This document shows, piece after piece, positions 23,701 to 36,373 of a DNA stretch of 64,000 nucleotides (positions are counted from its first letter, which is position 1; the number at the start of each line of letters is the position of its first letter). The DNA is taken from assembly GCA_014529385.2 (NCBI GenBank), contig CM043952.1, forward strand, positions 152,570,057 through 152,634,056, given 5' to 3'. The notes beneath the pieces are model-generated. The model was not told the origin of the DNA. It did no database searches and saw only the letters and a program-made list of their open reading frames with translations. Origin of the DNA: Adiantum capillus-veneris. Lineage: Eukaryota; Streptophyta; Polypodiopsida; Polypodiales; Pteridaceae. Position numbers and translations under genes: made by a program.

Positions 23701-24440
23701 CAGCAGCATGGTGTAAAGGTCGACATTTTAGGGTGGAACGAATCGACAAAAAGCGTTTTACTCAAGATTGTGGAATCATGGCAAAATTTGAACAGTCTAG
23801 TCGACGACGTTCCTCTGATGCAGATCCTGTGGTGGCGGAACTCACTTACTTCGGCACGCTACAAGAGATTTTGAGGATCGATTACATAGGATTTTTTGTC
23901 GACTTGTTCGATGTGCAATGGTTCAAGATAATCATGGAGGGTCGCAACGCTACTGTGCGTAGAGGAGAGTCTGGTTTTCTTGAGGTGGATTCTACTAAGA
24001 AATGGACTGACCTAAGAGACACTTTCGTACTACCAGAGCATTGTGAACAAGTAAGTATGTAAATAGTTAACATCCCCCTTTTACAAGTTATGTGCTTGAA
24101 AGCTCTCATGTAAGTTATGTGGCTCTGGCAGGTAATATTTCATCCTACAAAGTCTACATCAAACTGGTGGTACGTCATAGAGGTAGCCCCTTGTAGTGCA
24201 AGGACGTATGAAGGCTACCATGTGCCAATCACAACGGCATCAATGGAGGAGATCAGAGAAGATGCTCAATCAGAAGCCGCTGCGGTGGTGCCAGACGAGC
24301 ATCAAGATGCTACTACTCTATATGGGGTGCATGCAGAGGAGCTACAAAATGAAACAGAGGATATGTGTTTAAACGGAGAGCTCTATATAGATATAGGAAG
24401 TTATGCTGATTTATGCGAGGATGAGAGAGAGATCTCTTAA
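20712..24440 (+). pseudogene. TNP2-type CACTA transposase gene, mutated
   Basis: Product family: CACTA transposase that binds terminal repeats and cuts DNA in the nucleus. Exons: 20712-21244 (transposase-associated N-terminus, CPCNQC), 21341-22080 and 22164-22768 (TNP2 core: IHACPNDCILFRGEY, CPKC, KIPQKVLRHF, LAMDGVNPFGQRSTSYS), 22843-23607 (DUF4218: LPVAIE, LVHIVDEVE, RWMFFLERFMKTLKGY), 23688-24050 and 24132-24440 (DUF4216-like). Phases agree across introns. Defects: TGA for Gly at 21210-21212, TGA for Trp near 21390, and a lost donor after 22768, TTACGT where CACTA-2 keeps GTATGT. Otherwise nearly full length. Confidence 0.88.
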
Positions 24441-24689
24441 AGCCACAAATATTGTATTTGAACAATTTTGCTCCGGGTTGTAAAAGCTCTGGCTCTCTAA
24501 GTACCTTCCATGGCGCTCACATCTTTTGATTGAAAATTCTGAGTTTTCAACTTGCCTCTTCTATCACTCAATTCATTGCGTCATTGTATTTATATGCGTC
24601 ATTACGTCATTGTATTTAATGGTCTTTCCGTCATTGTCTACTCTATTCATTCAATATTAAGTTTAAATATTCGTGTGTTTAATGTAGGT

Positions 24690-25999
24690 ATGGATGATGA
24701 GGAGTTTCTTTCTTCTTTGTCACCGCAGCAGAGACAGTGGTACGTGGAGCGTCATTGCTCTGGCGCATCATCGTGCGTTCCTACTCCATCCGCATCTCCC
24801 TCTATTTCGGAGCATTCGGCGCGCTCCGAAGCTTCGGCGTCGACGAGACGAGCTTCACACTCGTCTAGACACCGGCGCTCTAGTGGTGACGATGGTGGTT
24901 GTTGTGGGGATTCCGCCACCGATGCCTCCACACCGCCTCGTGTTCGACGAGGCTCTTTACCCTCCCCTTCTTTGCCCGCCCCCACACCAGCCACAGCATT
25001 GCCATCTACGCCAGGTTTTGCACGGCTGACTGTTCCTAGCAGCTACACACCTCTACCTACTCCGCCAGGGGCCACCCCACTCGACACTCCTCGCTTCGGG
25101 GCCCAGACGCCGGTGGAGACACCTGACGTCCGTACCCCCATCGACACGCCGCTAGAGACCCCTGTCGGGACACCCAGGTTCACGCGTCACCGGCCAGAGG
25201 GCTTGCCTTACTCCGTCGATTTCAGCGGCGGCATCATCATGGATGATGACGGCAAGAAGGTGATCTCGCGCATGCGTGGTCTTTGCTCTCAGCTGTTTAG
25301 ACACTACATACTAAACAAATGGAGTGAAGTACCAAGTGATTTAAAAAACAGAGTCATCAGCATACTTCATGATGAGTTTCCCGTTCCAACACGGGATCAG
25401 CGCTTCAATGAAGACCTGATAAAGATTCGAATGCGCGAATACTGCAAACACAAGCGTTCCGAAGTGCAAAAAGCAATCAAGCATGGGTGGAACAGGCCAG
25501 ATTGGCTGGCCAAAGAAGATTGGAAGAATGCGAAGAAAGCAGCGCGCGAGAATCCCGACAAGTGGAAGCAACAAAAGGATGCAGCCAGAGCGCGAGTAGA
25601 GGCAGGGACCTCGCACCACTTGGGGAGCAGTGGATGGGCATCATTTGAGGCCGATTTTGTAAGTGTTTTCGCATTGCTCTTTATGTTCGATAGTTTAGGG
25701 TTTATGAGTTTTTTAATTCTAACATAATGAATTCTTTGTATGTTTTGACAGTGGTCGATGACAGGACGTGATCCCACACCGTACGAGCGCGAGTACGCAG
25801 GCAGGAAGGGCTTAAACGCCCTGATGGAGATTCTGAGTTCTCGCGGCGGCATGGTTAGTATTAGGGTTTACTCTTTTCTATTTTTTGTATTGCTTTATAA
25901 ATGTCGTTATATGTTTATACTTACTGAAAGCTGTCTTATTGTCTTTTTTTGCAGAATCCGACAGATACGCCGCTTGGACGCGATGAGACGTCTGACTAG
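24690..25999 (+). CDS. Second CACTA gene product (TNPA-like position), intact
   Basis: Three exons, 24690-25658, 25752-25853 and 25955-25999, all phase 0 with GT/AG borders, give 371 residues from MDDEEFLSSLSPQQRQWY. Residues ~20-90 are Ser/Arg-rich. Residues ~110-170 are rich in Pro/Thr with TPxxTP repeats. The C-terminal half is charged and helical (KWSEVPSDLKNRV, RMREYCKHKRSEVQ, ARENPDKW) and resembles the plant transposase family usually encoded beside TNP2. The partner role, binding subterminal repeats, is by analogy with En/Spm TNPA. Start: the Met lies 2 bases after an acceptor-like AATGTAG, so a 5' UTR intron is likely. CACTA-2 holds a frameshifted copy. Confidence 0.75.
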
Positions 26000-26359
26000 A
26001 CGACGTCAGTTTAGCCGTAGCTAGATAGCATTAGTTTAGGGTTTCTCATAGCTTATGTATCATGAGACGGATTTTATACGTCTTTTTGAACCATGTATAT
26101 TATTACATTTGTCACCGCAGTTCATTTTGCCAATCAATTCTTTATGCCTATGATGTTGTACAATTGTCATTATTACATTTGCCAATCAATTCATTTTGCC
26201 TATGATGTGTACAATTGTCAGTTTTGCAAACAATGCGTCTTGTGGGTGACTATTTTGGGTCTATTAGCTACCCTTGCACTTTTTTTAAAAAGTGAATCAA
26301 GTACAATATGGTTAATGGGTGGCAGGGCATTCAATGCCCTGTCACCAAAAAAAAATTTC

Positions 26360-26588
26360 TCTCGGGCGTCGCTCTAACCGTCGCTATTTATGGCTCTGTA
26401 GCGTCGCTATGAGCGTCGCTATAGACTTCTGTGTAAACGTCGCTATGAGCGTCTCTATATAGCGACGCATATAGTGACGCTCTCGTAGCGACGCTATTAG
26501 CGACGGTTTTAGCGACGCCGGGGGTTATAAAAACCCAATGTATTTCCGTCGCTAACAGCGTCACAAGAGCACACAACCTCTTGTAGTG
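26360..26588 (-). repeat. Right subterminal repeats and terminal repeat of CACTA-1
   Basis: At least ten GCGTCGCTA / TAGCGACGC words in both orientations between 26365 and 26520, then GGGTTTTTATA and CCTCTTGTAGTG at the edge. The same layout lies at 58411-58600 in CACTA-2. Confidence 0.85.
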
Positions 26589-27521
26589 CAGGTAAAGCCA
26601 TTTCCTTCAGTTTTACTATGTCCTTAGTTTAATTGTGTTCTGGGAGTGTGCTTCAAAATGTAAAAGATCATTTCACCTTTCAAATTCCATAATTGGATCA
26701 CGGTGCACCAGTTACATTATGAAGATTTGTTTACATATCCTGCGCGCTGTTATTCTCTTCTAATATTTACAAAGGTATTTTTTGTATAATAATATTGTAG
26801 GTATTTCAATTGATCTTGAAGAAGAAGCAAAAGAGGTGAAAATCTTGCCCAGTAGTTTGGAGGAGCCAACTCTAGGTTTGGAGGAGCCTGATACTGACCC
26901 ACCTGTAGAAATGGAGTCCCCTTCTACTCCAAAATTTATTGTATCCAACTCACTTAAGAGAGAAGTGGATTTTTCAAAACCTACTTTGCAGAGTGCCCAA
27001 TGTATTGCAACAATCCAAAAGAAAAAAGAGACAGTTATTTATGAAGACCCTACAGTGATTGATGAAAGGCTTTTAGATTTTGCAGTTACTTTTGGAGCTG
27101 GTGATAAGTTTGATTTGGTCTCCTGCATGTTTAATGCTCCAGTTAATATTGATGTGTTTATAGCTGAACAGAGTAAACACTTGAAGCTGGAACGAGAGAA
27201 GTTTGATCTTCACACTCAAGAGGGCAAGGTTATTGTTGGTGAAATGGTGGTAGTCCATTTAAAAGACTGTGATCCTAAAAGACAGTTTTACAAGAAGTAT
27301 AATCAGTTGCCTCTTATGTACAGGCCCCATTGGTGCAGCTTACATGATCAAGAGTGCAAGCTGACTCAAGCGTCCTTTGGATTTCTAATATTTTTAAATG
27401 GATTATTTACAAGTCTTATGAATGATCCTAAGGAGGTCATGGAGGAACAAGATTTACCAGCAGATGAAAAAGAGGAAAAGAATGAGGAGTATATTGAAGT
27501 GACAGAGATAGGGGAGTCCAT

Positions 27522-27713
27522 TGTTGCGGTATAAAGCCCAATGTGGTCGCCAAGGTAAGTGGGCGGGCCGCCAAGTATGTACACATATTCTTTTGTAAAA
27601 ACCTAATAAGAACTCACTATGCTCTACACATTACAGTAGAGCGAGTTCACCATATCGTCGTGCTCTTCTTCTCGCACTCTCTCTCGCGTCGCACTTTCGC
27701 TCGTACTCCTTCA
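27522..27713 (+). repeat. Copia 5' LTR
   Basis: 192 bp, TG...CA type ends, with a CT-rich right end. No clear TATA box; GGTATAAAGCCC at its start may serve. Confidence 0.95.
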
Positions 27714-27715
27714 AC

Positions 27716-27727
27716 TGGTATCAGAGC
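27716..27727 (+). other. Copia primer-binding site
   Basis: TGGTATCAGAGC, complementary to the 3' end of plant initiator Met tRNA, two bases after the 5' LTR. Confidence 0.9.
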
Positions 27728-28810
27728 TCAGATCGAGGCTCGTGGCAGCACTGCAGGAGGCTAGAGTCACCAGCTCAGATTGGAGTGAAATTCGACAGGT
27801 GAAGACACGGCCCCAAATCTCGTGGGCAAGCCCGAAGGGCTTGGTGTTGTCAGAATTTCATTCTGAGGTCATCTCGGCCACCGTTCGGCTTCGACAAAGG
27901 TCTGCGCAGGCCATTTTCGACTACGTGGTCTCGGCGGGTGTAGATCCGACTCTGCAAATTTGGGGTTTTTGGCCTACGACTACAGGTGCTGAGGATATCG
28001 AAACTCCCAGAGTGTTGATTTGCGGCTGTCTACACATCGAAGGACGGCTCACAGTTCTTGGAGGCGTGTCACATACGACACGGGCGTATCTACACACAGA
28101 CTGTAGGCGACATCCACTAGTTCATCAGGTAGCTTGTGTTTGCTGCTTGATATTCCAGATTTCATCCTGACATTGCAGGTACTTCCACATGGGATGTATT
28201 GTCAAAGATGATGTATGTCTGTTGAGGGTTTGCTGGCTGTGAGTCACGCAGCAAACAACCGCCGCAGCGGTTACAACATACAGTGGGAAATTTGTGGATG
28301 TATGACTTTGTGGGAAGTCTATGTACTGTCAGATTTACTGTAGCCTTTGTTGAGGGTCGAGTGAGGTTTTATTGAGCTGGGGGATTCTCGAATGTTGAGA
28401 TCCTTTCGGTGATACAGGTCTTGGAGCGATCCCTCGATCACCCTTAGATAGGCAGCTAGGATGTATTGACTGTGAGTTAGACAGTTGGGATTGCATCTTT
28501 GCTTTACTGCCGTTGAGGCATTGTCTCAGTTTATGCTTACAGGAGAGTGACAGGACAGTCAAAGACAGTACATGTGCAGGACAGATTTACCCACAGCTTA
28601 CAGTGTCAGAGAGACAATGTTTTTTGAGCTGTTTTTTGGTCTGTTTTTAATACACCAGAGCCATTTTACAAAGGAGACTCTGCCAAAATTTCTGCAGAAT
28701 CTGAAGCTTTCTTGGTTCATTTCACAGGTTGATATTGGTTCAGAGGTCAGTTTACAGGGGAAACTCTGCCGAATTTTTCCCAGAAAAGTAAACTACTGTG
28801 AAGCGTAGCT

Positions 28811-29512
28811 ATGGCTGGATCACAGGACACTGCTCTTTACAATATCAAGAAGCTGGATGGAACCAATTTCCCATTGTGGAAGAAGCAGATTTGGCACGTG
28901 TTGGTACAAAAGAAGTAGATAAAACCTATAAAGCTCAAGGGGATAAAAACCAGAAGATATGGACGAAGATGAATGGAGCGAAATGGATGAATTGGCACTT
29001 TCTACCATTATGCTGACTTTGGCAGAAAGCGTTTACTTCAATGTAGCAGACGAGATGTCGGCTTATCAAGCATGGTTAAAGCTGAGTGATCTTTATGAGA
29101 AGCAGAGTGCAGCTTCACAGGTATACTGGCTTAAGAAGCTTGTTGACGTGAAGATGAAAGAAGGGACACCTATGTCCAGTCATCTGAATGAATTCAACAC
29201 AATCTATAGTCAGTTGTCAGCTCAAGGTGTCAAGTTTGATGAACCTGTTAGAGCTATGTTCCTGTTGATCACATTGCCGGAAAGTTGGGACACTTTTCGC
29301 ACAGCTTTGAGTAATTCTGCACCTCCAGATGGTTTGAACATAGCAGGTGTAGAAGGAAGTCTGCTTACTGAAGAAACCAATAGAAAGACAATGGACAAAG
29401 GCAAAGGAACAGCCTTAGTTGTCAGGGGAAGGACCAAAGAAAAGTACAAGGTGGAAAGAGGAATGAGTCTCGTAGCAAGTCCCGCAGTGCTAAAGGCAAG
29501 AGTGACATAGAA
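28811..29512 (+). pseudogene. Copia gag remnant
   Basis: Starts at ATG 28811 (MAGSQDTALYNIKKLDGTNF, PLWKKQIW), the usual copia gag opening. Two frameshifts between about 28905 and 28960 separate it from the long gag stretch 28959-29450 (DEWSEMDELALSTIM, SQVYWLKKLVDVKM, LSAQGVKFDE), and a third near 29450 from the zinc knuckle and pol. A leader of about 1.1 kb (27728-28810) without ORF precedes it. Confidence 0.85.
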
Positions 29513-32500
29513 TGCTACCATTGCGGCAAGAAGGGTCACATGAAAAGAGACTGCAGAGAATGGAAAGCAGAAAAAGGCAAAGAGAAAGCTGAAGTCCATG
29601 GTGAGAAGAACAAGTCCTCAGTGAAGATTCAAGAAATAAATGTGACAAACACTGTTGCAGAGGATGACAGTCTAGTGTCAGGAGACATCTGCTTTTTGAA
29701 GAATACAATGGACTCAGCTCTTCTTACAGCATCTGATGGAAATGCACTGAGTGACTGGATTATAGACTCAGGGGCATCACTTCATGTGTCTCCAAACAAG
29801 GAGTGGTTTACCTCTAATGTGACCACTAAAGATCATGTTCGGCTAGGCAATGGGCAGACATGTGAGATCTTAGGTGTTGGAGATGTTCAATTGAAGTTTC
29901 AGAATGGCTCTTCTTTCACGCTGAAGAATGTGAGACATGTTCCCGCAATTACAAAGAGCTTGATCAGCACAGGTTTACTTGATGATGCTGGCTACATCAC
30001 CACTTTTGGACAGAACATGTGGAAGATATCCAAGGGTTCTATGACAGTAGCACATGGAGCAAAGTCTGGAGGACTTTACATGATTTATGTATCAAATGTC
30101 TCTAAAAATGTAATCAATGTAACCGAGCAGCCGAACGTTTCTTTGTGGCATAGCCGGTTAGGACATATGTCCAAGAAGGGAATGGAAATCTTGTCTTGTT
30201 CTGGTTATTTGCCTGGCTTTTTATTAAATGATTTTGAATTCTGTGAACATTGTCTGTATGGTAAGCAAACACAGCAGCCACATAAGCATAGAAGCAGTAG
30301 AAGAGATACACAGTTGGCACTTGTTCATAGTGATTTGTGTGGACCTATGCCTAACCTATCTCTAGGGGGAGCTTCTTACTTTATGACATTTATAGATGAT
30401 TACTCGAGGAAAGTATGGGTTTACTTTCTCAAGCACAAGGATGAAGCGTTTAGTGTTTTCAAAATGTTTGTGACACTTGTGGAGAATCAGAGTGGCAAGA
30501 AGCTTAAATGCTTACGCACTGACAATGGTGGAGAGTATGTTTCAAAGGCCTTTCAGGACTTTTGTGAGTCAAAAGGTATAAAACGTGAACTTACTGCTCC
30601 TTACAATCCTCCTCAAAATGGTGTTGCTGAGAGGATGAATAGGACCATACAAGAGAAGGTCAGAAGTATGTTGTCTAATGCACAACTGCCAAATGGGTTT
30701 TGGGCTGAAGCTGTATCAACAGTTGTTCATCTTGTAAATACATCTCCTAGCAAGGTTTTGCAGAAGGATTCAGTGCCAGAGATGGTATGGTCAGGCAAAA
30801 TGCCCTCATACAAGCATCTCATAGTCTTTGGCTGTGAGGCATATACTCACGTTCCAAAGGAATTTAGGAACAAACTTGAGCCAAAGAGTAGAAAGTGCAT
30901 CTTTTTAGGCTATGGTAATTCTGGTGAGATGGGGTACAGACTTTGGGATCCCGAATCCAGAAAGGTTGTCCGCAGCAATGATGTTCACTTTAATGAATCC
31001 AAATATCATTCTAAACCAGAGAGGGTTGAGGAGATTAGAAGAGTTGTCTTCCAAGAAGATGGACCTGCACGTGCAAGACAAAATGTCAGGGCTCAAGAGG
31101 AGCCAGGACAGGATAGAGTGGAACCACAGGTTGTGGCTGAGCCTGAGCCACCTATTGTGCGTAGATCTGGACGTGTCACGCGACCTCCTGATAGGTTTGT
31201 TCCATCTATGAACTATGTCATGTTGACTGATTGCAATGAGCCTTCATGTTACAAGGAAGCAGTGCAAATGAAGGACTCCGGGAATTGGCAATTGGCCATG
31301 CAGTCAGAGATGACAGCTCTGCATAAAAACCAAACATGGAAGCTAGTTAAATTACCACGGGGCAAAAAGGCTCTACCCTATAAATGGGTTTACAGGTATA
31401 AGATCACCGCTCATGATAGTCAGTCAAAGTACAAAGCAAGGCTTGTTTCCAAGGGCTTTAAGCAAGAACAAGGCATTGACTTTGAGGAAGTCTTCTCTCC
31501 GGTGGTCAAGATGACTACATTGAGATGCTTTCTTGCATTGGTTGCTATATTAGATTTGGTGTTGCACCAAATGGATGTCAAGACAAGGTTCTTGCATGGT
31601 GATTTAGATGTGGAAATTTACATGCAGCAGCCAGAAGGGTTTGTTGAGAAAGGCAAGGAAGATTGGGTATGCCAGTTGTTAAATAGTCTTTATGGCTTAA
31701 AACAATCACCGAGGGCATGGTACCATAAATTCCACAAGTTTATGCTTTCTCAAGGCTACAAACGTAGTGAGTTCGATCAATGTCTATATACAAAGAAGGC
31801 TAAGGATGGCAGTTGGCTGATCCTTATTTTGTATGTGGATGACATGTTGATTGCTGGCAAGCACTTGGAAGAAATTTCAGCTTTGAAGTCAAAGATGGCA
31901 AAATCGTTTGACATGAAAGACATGGGTGAGGCAAGTCATATACTTGGTATGCGCATTGAGAGAGACAGATCAAAGAAGTTGATTTGGTTATCTCAAACAG
32001 AGTATATTGACAAGGTTTTGCAACGTTTCAATATGGAGAAGGGAAAGGCACTGAGTGTTCCATTGCCACCACATGTGAAACTTAGCAAACAAGATTGTCT
32101 TGTGTCTGAGGAAGAACAGGCTGAAATGCATAAGATTCCATATGCGTCTGCAGTGGGTAGTTTGATGTATGTAATGATTGCTACTCGCCCAGACATTGCA
32201 TTTGCAGTGGGAGTAGTAAGTCAATACATGTCAAACCCAGGCAAGAAACATTGGGAGGCAGTGAAAGGAATATTGAGATACCTGAAAGCTACAAAGAGTA
32301 TGCGTATATGCTATGGGAGTCAAGAGCTAAGTGTAAAGGGTTTTACAGACTCAAATTATGCAGGTGACTTAGACAACCGAAGGTCTACGTCAGGGTATGT
32401 CTTTACATTGGCTGGTGGAGCAGTATCATGGCGTTCTAGATTACAAGATTGTGTTACTCAGTCTACTATAGAGGCTGAATATGTTGCAGCATCAGACGCA

Positions 32501-32791
32501 TGCAAAGAATCAATTTGGCTTAATCGACTAGTAACAGATTTGGGAATCAAAGAAGAGATGCCTGTGTTATATTGTGATAGTCAAAGTGCTATACAATTGG
32601 CTCGCAATCCAGTCTATCACTCAAAGACAAAGCATGTGGATGTGAAGTATCATTGCATCAGGGAATTGCTCGAGGATAAGCAACTTCAGCTTGTCAAAGT
32701 TCACACCACATAAAATCCTGCTGATCTACTTACAAAAGGACTTCCCTCAGAGAGCTTTGCGCATTTTCGCAAGCAGTTAGGTGTAGGGTAG
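29455..32791 (+). pseudogene. Copia pol: zinc knuckle, protease, integrase, RT, RNase H (one nonsense codon near the end)
   Basis: One long open frame of over 1,080 codons. In order: CCHC knuckle CYHCGKKGHMKRDC (29513), protease WIIDSGASLH, GAG-pre-integrase SLWHSRLGHMS and CEHCLYGK, integrase with the DD35E residues in LVHSDLCGPM, LRTDNGGEYV and NGVAERMNRT, copia RT with QMDVKTRFLHGDL and ILYVDDMLIAG, and RNase H with GFTDSNYAGD, STIEAEYVAAS and LYCDSQSAIQLA. An AAA-to-TAA change at 32711-32713 removes the last ~25 residues (NPADLLTKGLP). The catalytic motifs are intact; gag is not. Confidence 0.95.
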
Positions 32792-32880
32792 TACATCACT
32801 TCTGTACATCTCTTGTATATTATCTTGTATAGTAGCTTCTCTCACATTTTAAGTACCACATTGGACTTTAAGTGGGAGGT

Positions 32881-33072
32881 TGTTGGGGTATAAAGCCCAA
32901 TGTGGTCGCCTAGGTAAGTGGGCGGGCCGCCAGGTATGTACACATATTCTTTTGTAAAAACCTAATAAGAACTCACTATGCTCTACACATTACAGTAGAG
33001 CGAATTCACCATATCGTCGTGCTCTTCTTCTCGCACTCTCTCTCGCGTCGCACTTCCGCTCGTACTCCTTCA
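32881..33072 (+). repeat. Copia 3' LTR
   Basis: 192 bp. Differs from the 5' LTR at five positions counted by eye. Followed directly by the TCCAT duplication and by host-gene exon sequence. Confidence 0.95.
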
Positions 33073-33591
33073 TCCATTGATCTTGAAGAAGAAGCAAAAG
33101 AGGTGAAACGAAGCAATATTCTCTCAGCGAAAACCTCAGATATCAAGCTACCTCTAGATGTGTCAGGTTTGCAAGCCACCTTAATGCTACCAGGAGTGCC
33201 ACAGTTTAAATTTGGAGATAGATCGTACATTTTCCTCCATGATATACAAAGTATTTTTTGTATGCGGGAGGACTTTGCACTGGCCACTATCTCCAAGTAT
33301 TAGGAGGAGAGGAATGGATTTGTTTCAGAGGACAGTAACGATGACAAGGCAATGGAGATCTCCAGTAACCTATTGGATTGCCTTAAACTCTTCTTTGAAA
33401 AGGCAGAAAAGTATAAAGAAACCCTTCCTGATGAAGCCACATTTCAAGCTATTCAAATAATCTTAAGCCATCAACTAGTAAACAGGATATGGAGGATTGG
33501 TTTAAGCGACCAGCGTAGGAGTCAATCGGATCACTTAACCTATGGAAGGATGAGCTTTTTTTGCAAGATGAGAGTTTCATAATATAAATTC

Positions 33592-33772
<181 letters not shown>

Positions 33773-34208
33773 AAACACTTCTTTTGTTTACAGTCATGGA
33801 TTGTTGAAAAGGACGACTTTCTTCGTCGTCGAAGAAGACAGTTTCATGGTAGGGATGCAACTCTAGGACAATTACTTCCTAGTTTATGCGAGGCACCCAT
33901 CCTAATCTTCCACAACGGAATGTCACAAGAAGGGAATACTGCAACCTATGCTTTCAAGACATTATCTTGCTTCTTAGGTGGTCCAATTCTGCCACAAAAT
34001 ACTGACAAAGTAATCCTCGTCGACAAGGTTTTTGGGAGAGAATGTTTTGGTTACTCGCCAGGATATACTGGGGGTCGTGCAACATATTACTACACATACA
34101 CAGCAATGGCATTATCTTTAGGGAAAGAAAACCCTACTGAACTCTTAGAGTATGGCTAACATTTAATGATCAAATACAAGGGGAGGTTCCAAATGATATT
34201 TGCAAATC

Positions 34209-34214
34209 AATAAA
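34209..34214 (+). terminator. Poly(A) signal of the interrupted gene
   Basis: AATAAA, 50 bases after the stop of the last open stretch (34157-34159), in AT-rich sequence. Confidence 0.45.
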
Positions 34215-34418
34215 ATGTTGAAATAGTTGTGGTACATATTGAATTTAATTCTACAGGGATTTGGGGTACATCGATCGTCTAAACTCTAACTCTCTTTCCA
34301 CCGATGATTGGCATATTGTATTGTCTCTCTCCACCTGATTTGACTTTCAAGAGCACTTGAGTTGTTGAATGCGTATGTCATAATAATCAATATCTAATTC
34401 TCCTAAATGATTTTCTCA

Positions 34419-35956
34419 TGTTAAAGTGATCATTTAATATGGGGAAGTGCGAGGGGAGATAAGCTAGAATATTGGTTAAGCTAGCAGACCGGCCACAGTA
34501 GGGATCCAAAGGAGGGAAAATAGGGATCCAAAGGGGGGGCCATCTATAAAACAGCCATGTGTAACAATGGGCTTAAAAGACCTTAAGGTTTAGCCTATTA
34601 AGACTTCCAAAATGTTAAGGTTCCAAAATTCAAAGGTTGTGTCCAAAGGTCAACTTTAGAGAAAATTGGATGCTTTGTGTGTGTCCCAAAAGTCTTTGTA
34701 TAGGAGGGGGCGAGCCCAAGAAGTAGGCGATGAGAGGAAAACTCATACACACACACACACAAGCTCCCTTTGTACACAAGGGGAAAGAGGGACACATGTC
34801 ATCTCCCTAGCCCAGATGCCCACAAGGTGTACTCAAATCCTATTGGATGGCCTTGGAGGTGGACCAATGAGAATTAGGCTAGAGTAAATATAGTTTAATT
34901 AATTTTTAAAAACTTAATAAAAGAACCAATAATAATTAATCTCTCTAGAAGACTATTGGATAGTCTCCCAAGGAGACCAATGAGCTTTCAGCAGCCCAAT
35001 GGCTTGCCTGATTCCTATTGGCCAGGAGGCAAAGGGGTCCAATGAGAGTTTAGTTGAATTATTGAATTACCTAAATCTCTCACAAAAGGGGAAAGGGGGA
35101 CACATGTCAAAAGTCTATCACTTATGCTGCTTAATTGTCATTGGCTAAGCCTGGGGAGGTGCAATAGGATGCTAGCATGAGTAATTAGCAAGGGGGGTCG
35201 ACCAAGAGAGAGAGGGGGCTGATTTTTGCAAGGCATTATTGACACACACACTCACACTATCTCCTGTGTGAAGTGAAGAAGACTCTCTCTCCTTCTCAAG
35301 CTTTAATGGAAAGCTTATCACCTACTCCAAGCTTGTGAGAAGCAAGGCCTAAACCAATAAATCTTGGCTTTGTGATGAAAATCCAACCAAGAGCCAAGCT
35401 TCAATTCATGCTCATCTCCTCTACCATGCTAATTACTAAGCTAAGCTATGCTAATATGAGTGATTATGTGAGGAGATGTACATCTTTCTCATAAGAATAC
35501 TCCTTCTTCCTCTCAATCTACTCTCATACCCCGCTAGCTCTCACCATCTTCGAAGGTGTGTGAGGACTTGGGTCTGAGACCGTGAGGGAATTGATGTTGT
35601 GTTTGATGAGTGTTTTGCGTAGTGCATGAAGTTTCCATCTTCATTGCACTAGCTAGTATTGAAGGAACACAAGAAATTGTATTGTAAAATGTCTCTCTTG
35701 ATGGGAGAAACCATAATACAAAGCCTTTTGGAGGGGGACCGGCTCCATGAAAATCTGGTCCTCAACTGCTGTCAATTTCTTAATTTCTCTCTCTTTTTAA
35801 GTATTGTTCATGCTATCTAACTAGGTGTTACGCTTTTGTTGCTCTCTCCACCCAAGCACTCTTGTTAATCTCATTAGCAATCTATTCTAATGAAATGCTC
35901 ACTATGTTCATGCTATTTTCCGCTCCACACAAGTTACTAGGCCATTAAATGTTACA
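34419..35956 (+). repeat. gypsy-2 5' LTR
   Basis: The part from 34937 to 35956 is repeated at 41435-42452. The left part, 34419-34936, has no partner in the window because the 3' LTR is cut; the start TGTTAAAG at 34419 is a guess. Contains short (CA)n at 34745-34761. Confidence 0.8.
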
Positions 35957-35957
35957 T

Positions 35958-35969
35958 TGGTATCAGAGC
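35958..35969 (+). other. gypsy-2 primer-binding site
   Basis: TGGTATCAGAGC, one base after the LTR end; complementary to initiator Met tRNA. Confidence 0.9.
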
Positions 35970-36373
35970 ACAAGGTTTCTCTTTTCTTGCTCAAGAAGGG
36001 AGGTCCTCAAGCTAGCTATAAATGGTTGGTACTATTAATTGCATGTGAGTAAGTAGAATAGGGATTTTTCAGCCTTGCAGTGTGCCTGCCTTTGTGCAGC
36101 TAACGGAGCATCACCATCGAGAGCTATGGTCTTAATAGTGGAGTCCTACGGGGAGTGCCTACGGCTTAACCACTATTGAGCTATTAGAATCTTGACAGGA
36201 GCCGGTGCTGTTTTGGTGTTGAATGACCCTCTCTTCTATTCCTTGCAATTAATGGTATTCGAGCCACGGGTACAATAGCTTGAGTGCTTTTTCTAAAGGG
36301 GTAAAGAGGAGTAGCAACTAGGGCTTGAAGTGCCAAAGTACACCTAAAACTTTTACACCTAAAAGTTGTTAGA

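Larger units (their letters stand above)
18585..26588 (+). mobile_element. CACTA (En/Spm) DNA transposon 'CACTA-1', 8.0 kb
   Basis: Ends are inverted: CACTACAAGAGGC at 18585 and, on the minus strand from 26588, CACTACAAGAGGT. Flanking triplets are AAG (18582-18584) and CAG (26589-26591), a 3-bp duplication with one change. Internally there are GCGTCGCTA-type subterminal repeats at both ends, a captured gene fragment (19643-19999), a TNP2-type transposase gene (20712-24440) and a second gene (24690-25999), all on the plus strand. It sits in exon 1 of an unrecognised gene. The TNP2 gene is mutated, so the copy is probably not autonomous. Confidence 0.92.
27522..33072 (+). mobile_element. Ty1/copia LTR retrotransposon, complete
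   Basis: The two 192-bp LTRs (27522-27713, 32881-33072) begin TGTTG and end CCTTCA. I count 5 mismatches between them (~2.6%). The target duplication TCCAT is at 27517-27521 and 33073-33077. Primer site TGGTATCAGAGC (initiator Met tRNA) is at 27716-27727. A polypurine tract, AAGTGGGAGG, precedes the 3' LTR. Gene order is gag-PR-IN-RT-RH, so copia. It interrupts exon 2 of an unrecognised gene. Confidence 0.97.

Noticed and set aside
24694-25029. Overlapping 111-codon frame in the CACTA second gene
   Set aside because: Shadow of the real frame starting at 24690; it lacks the conserved C-terminal half.
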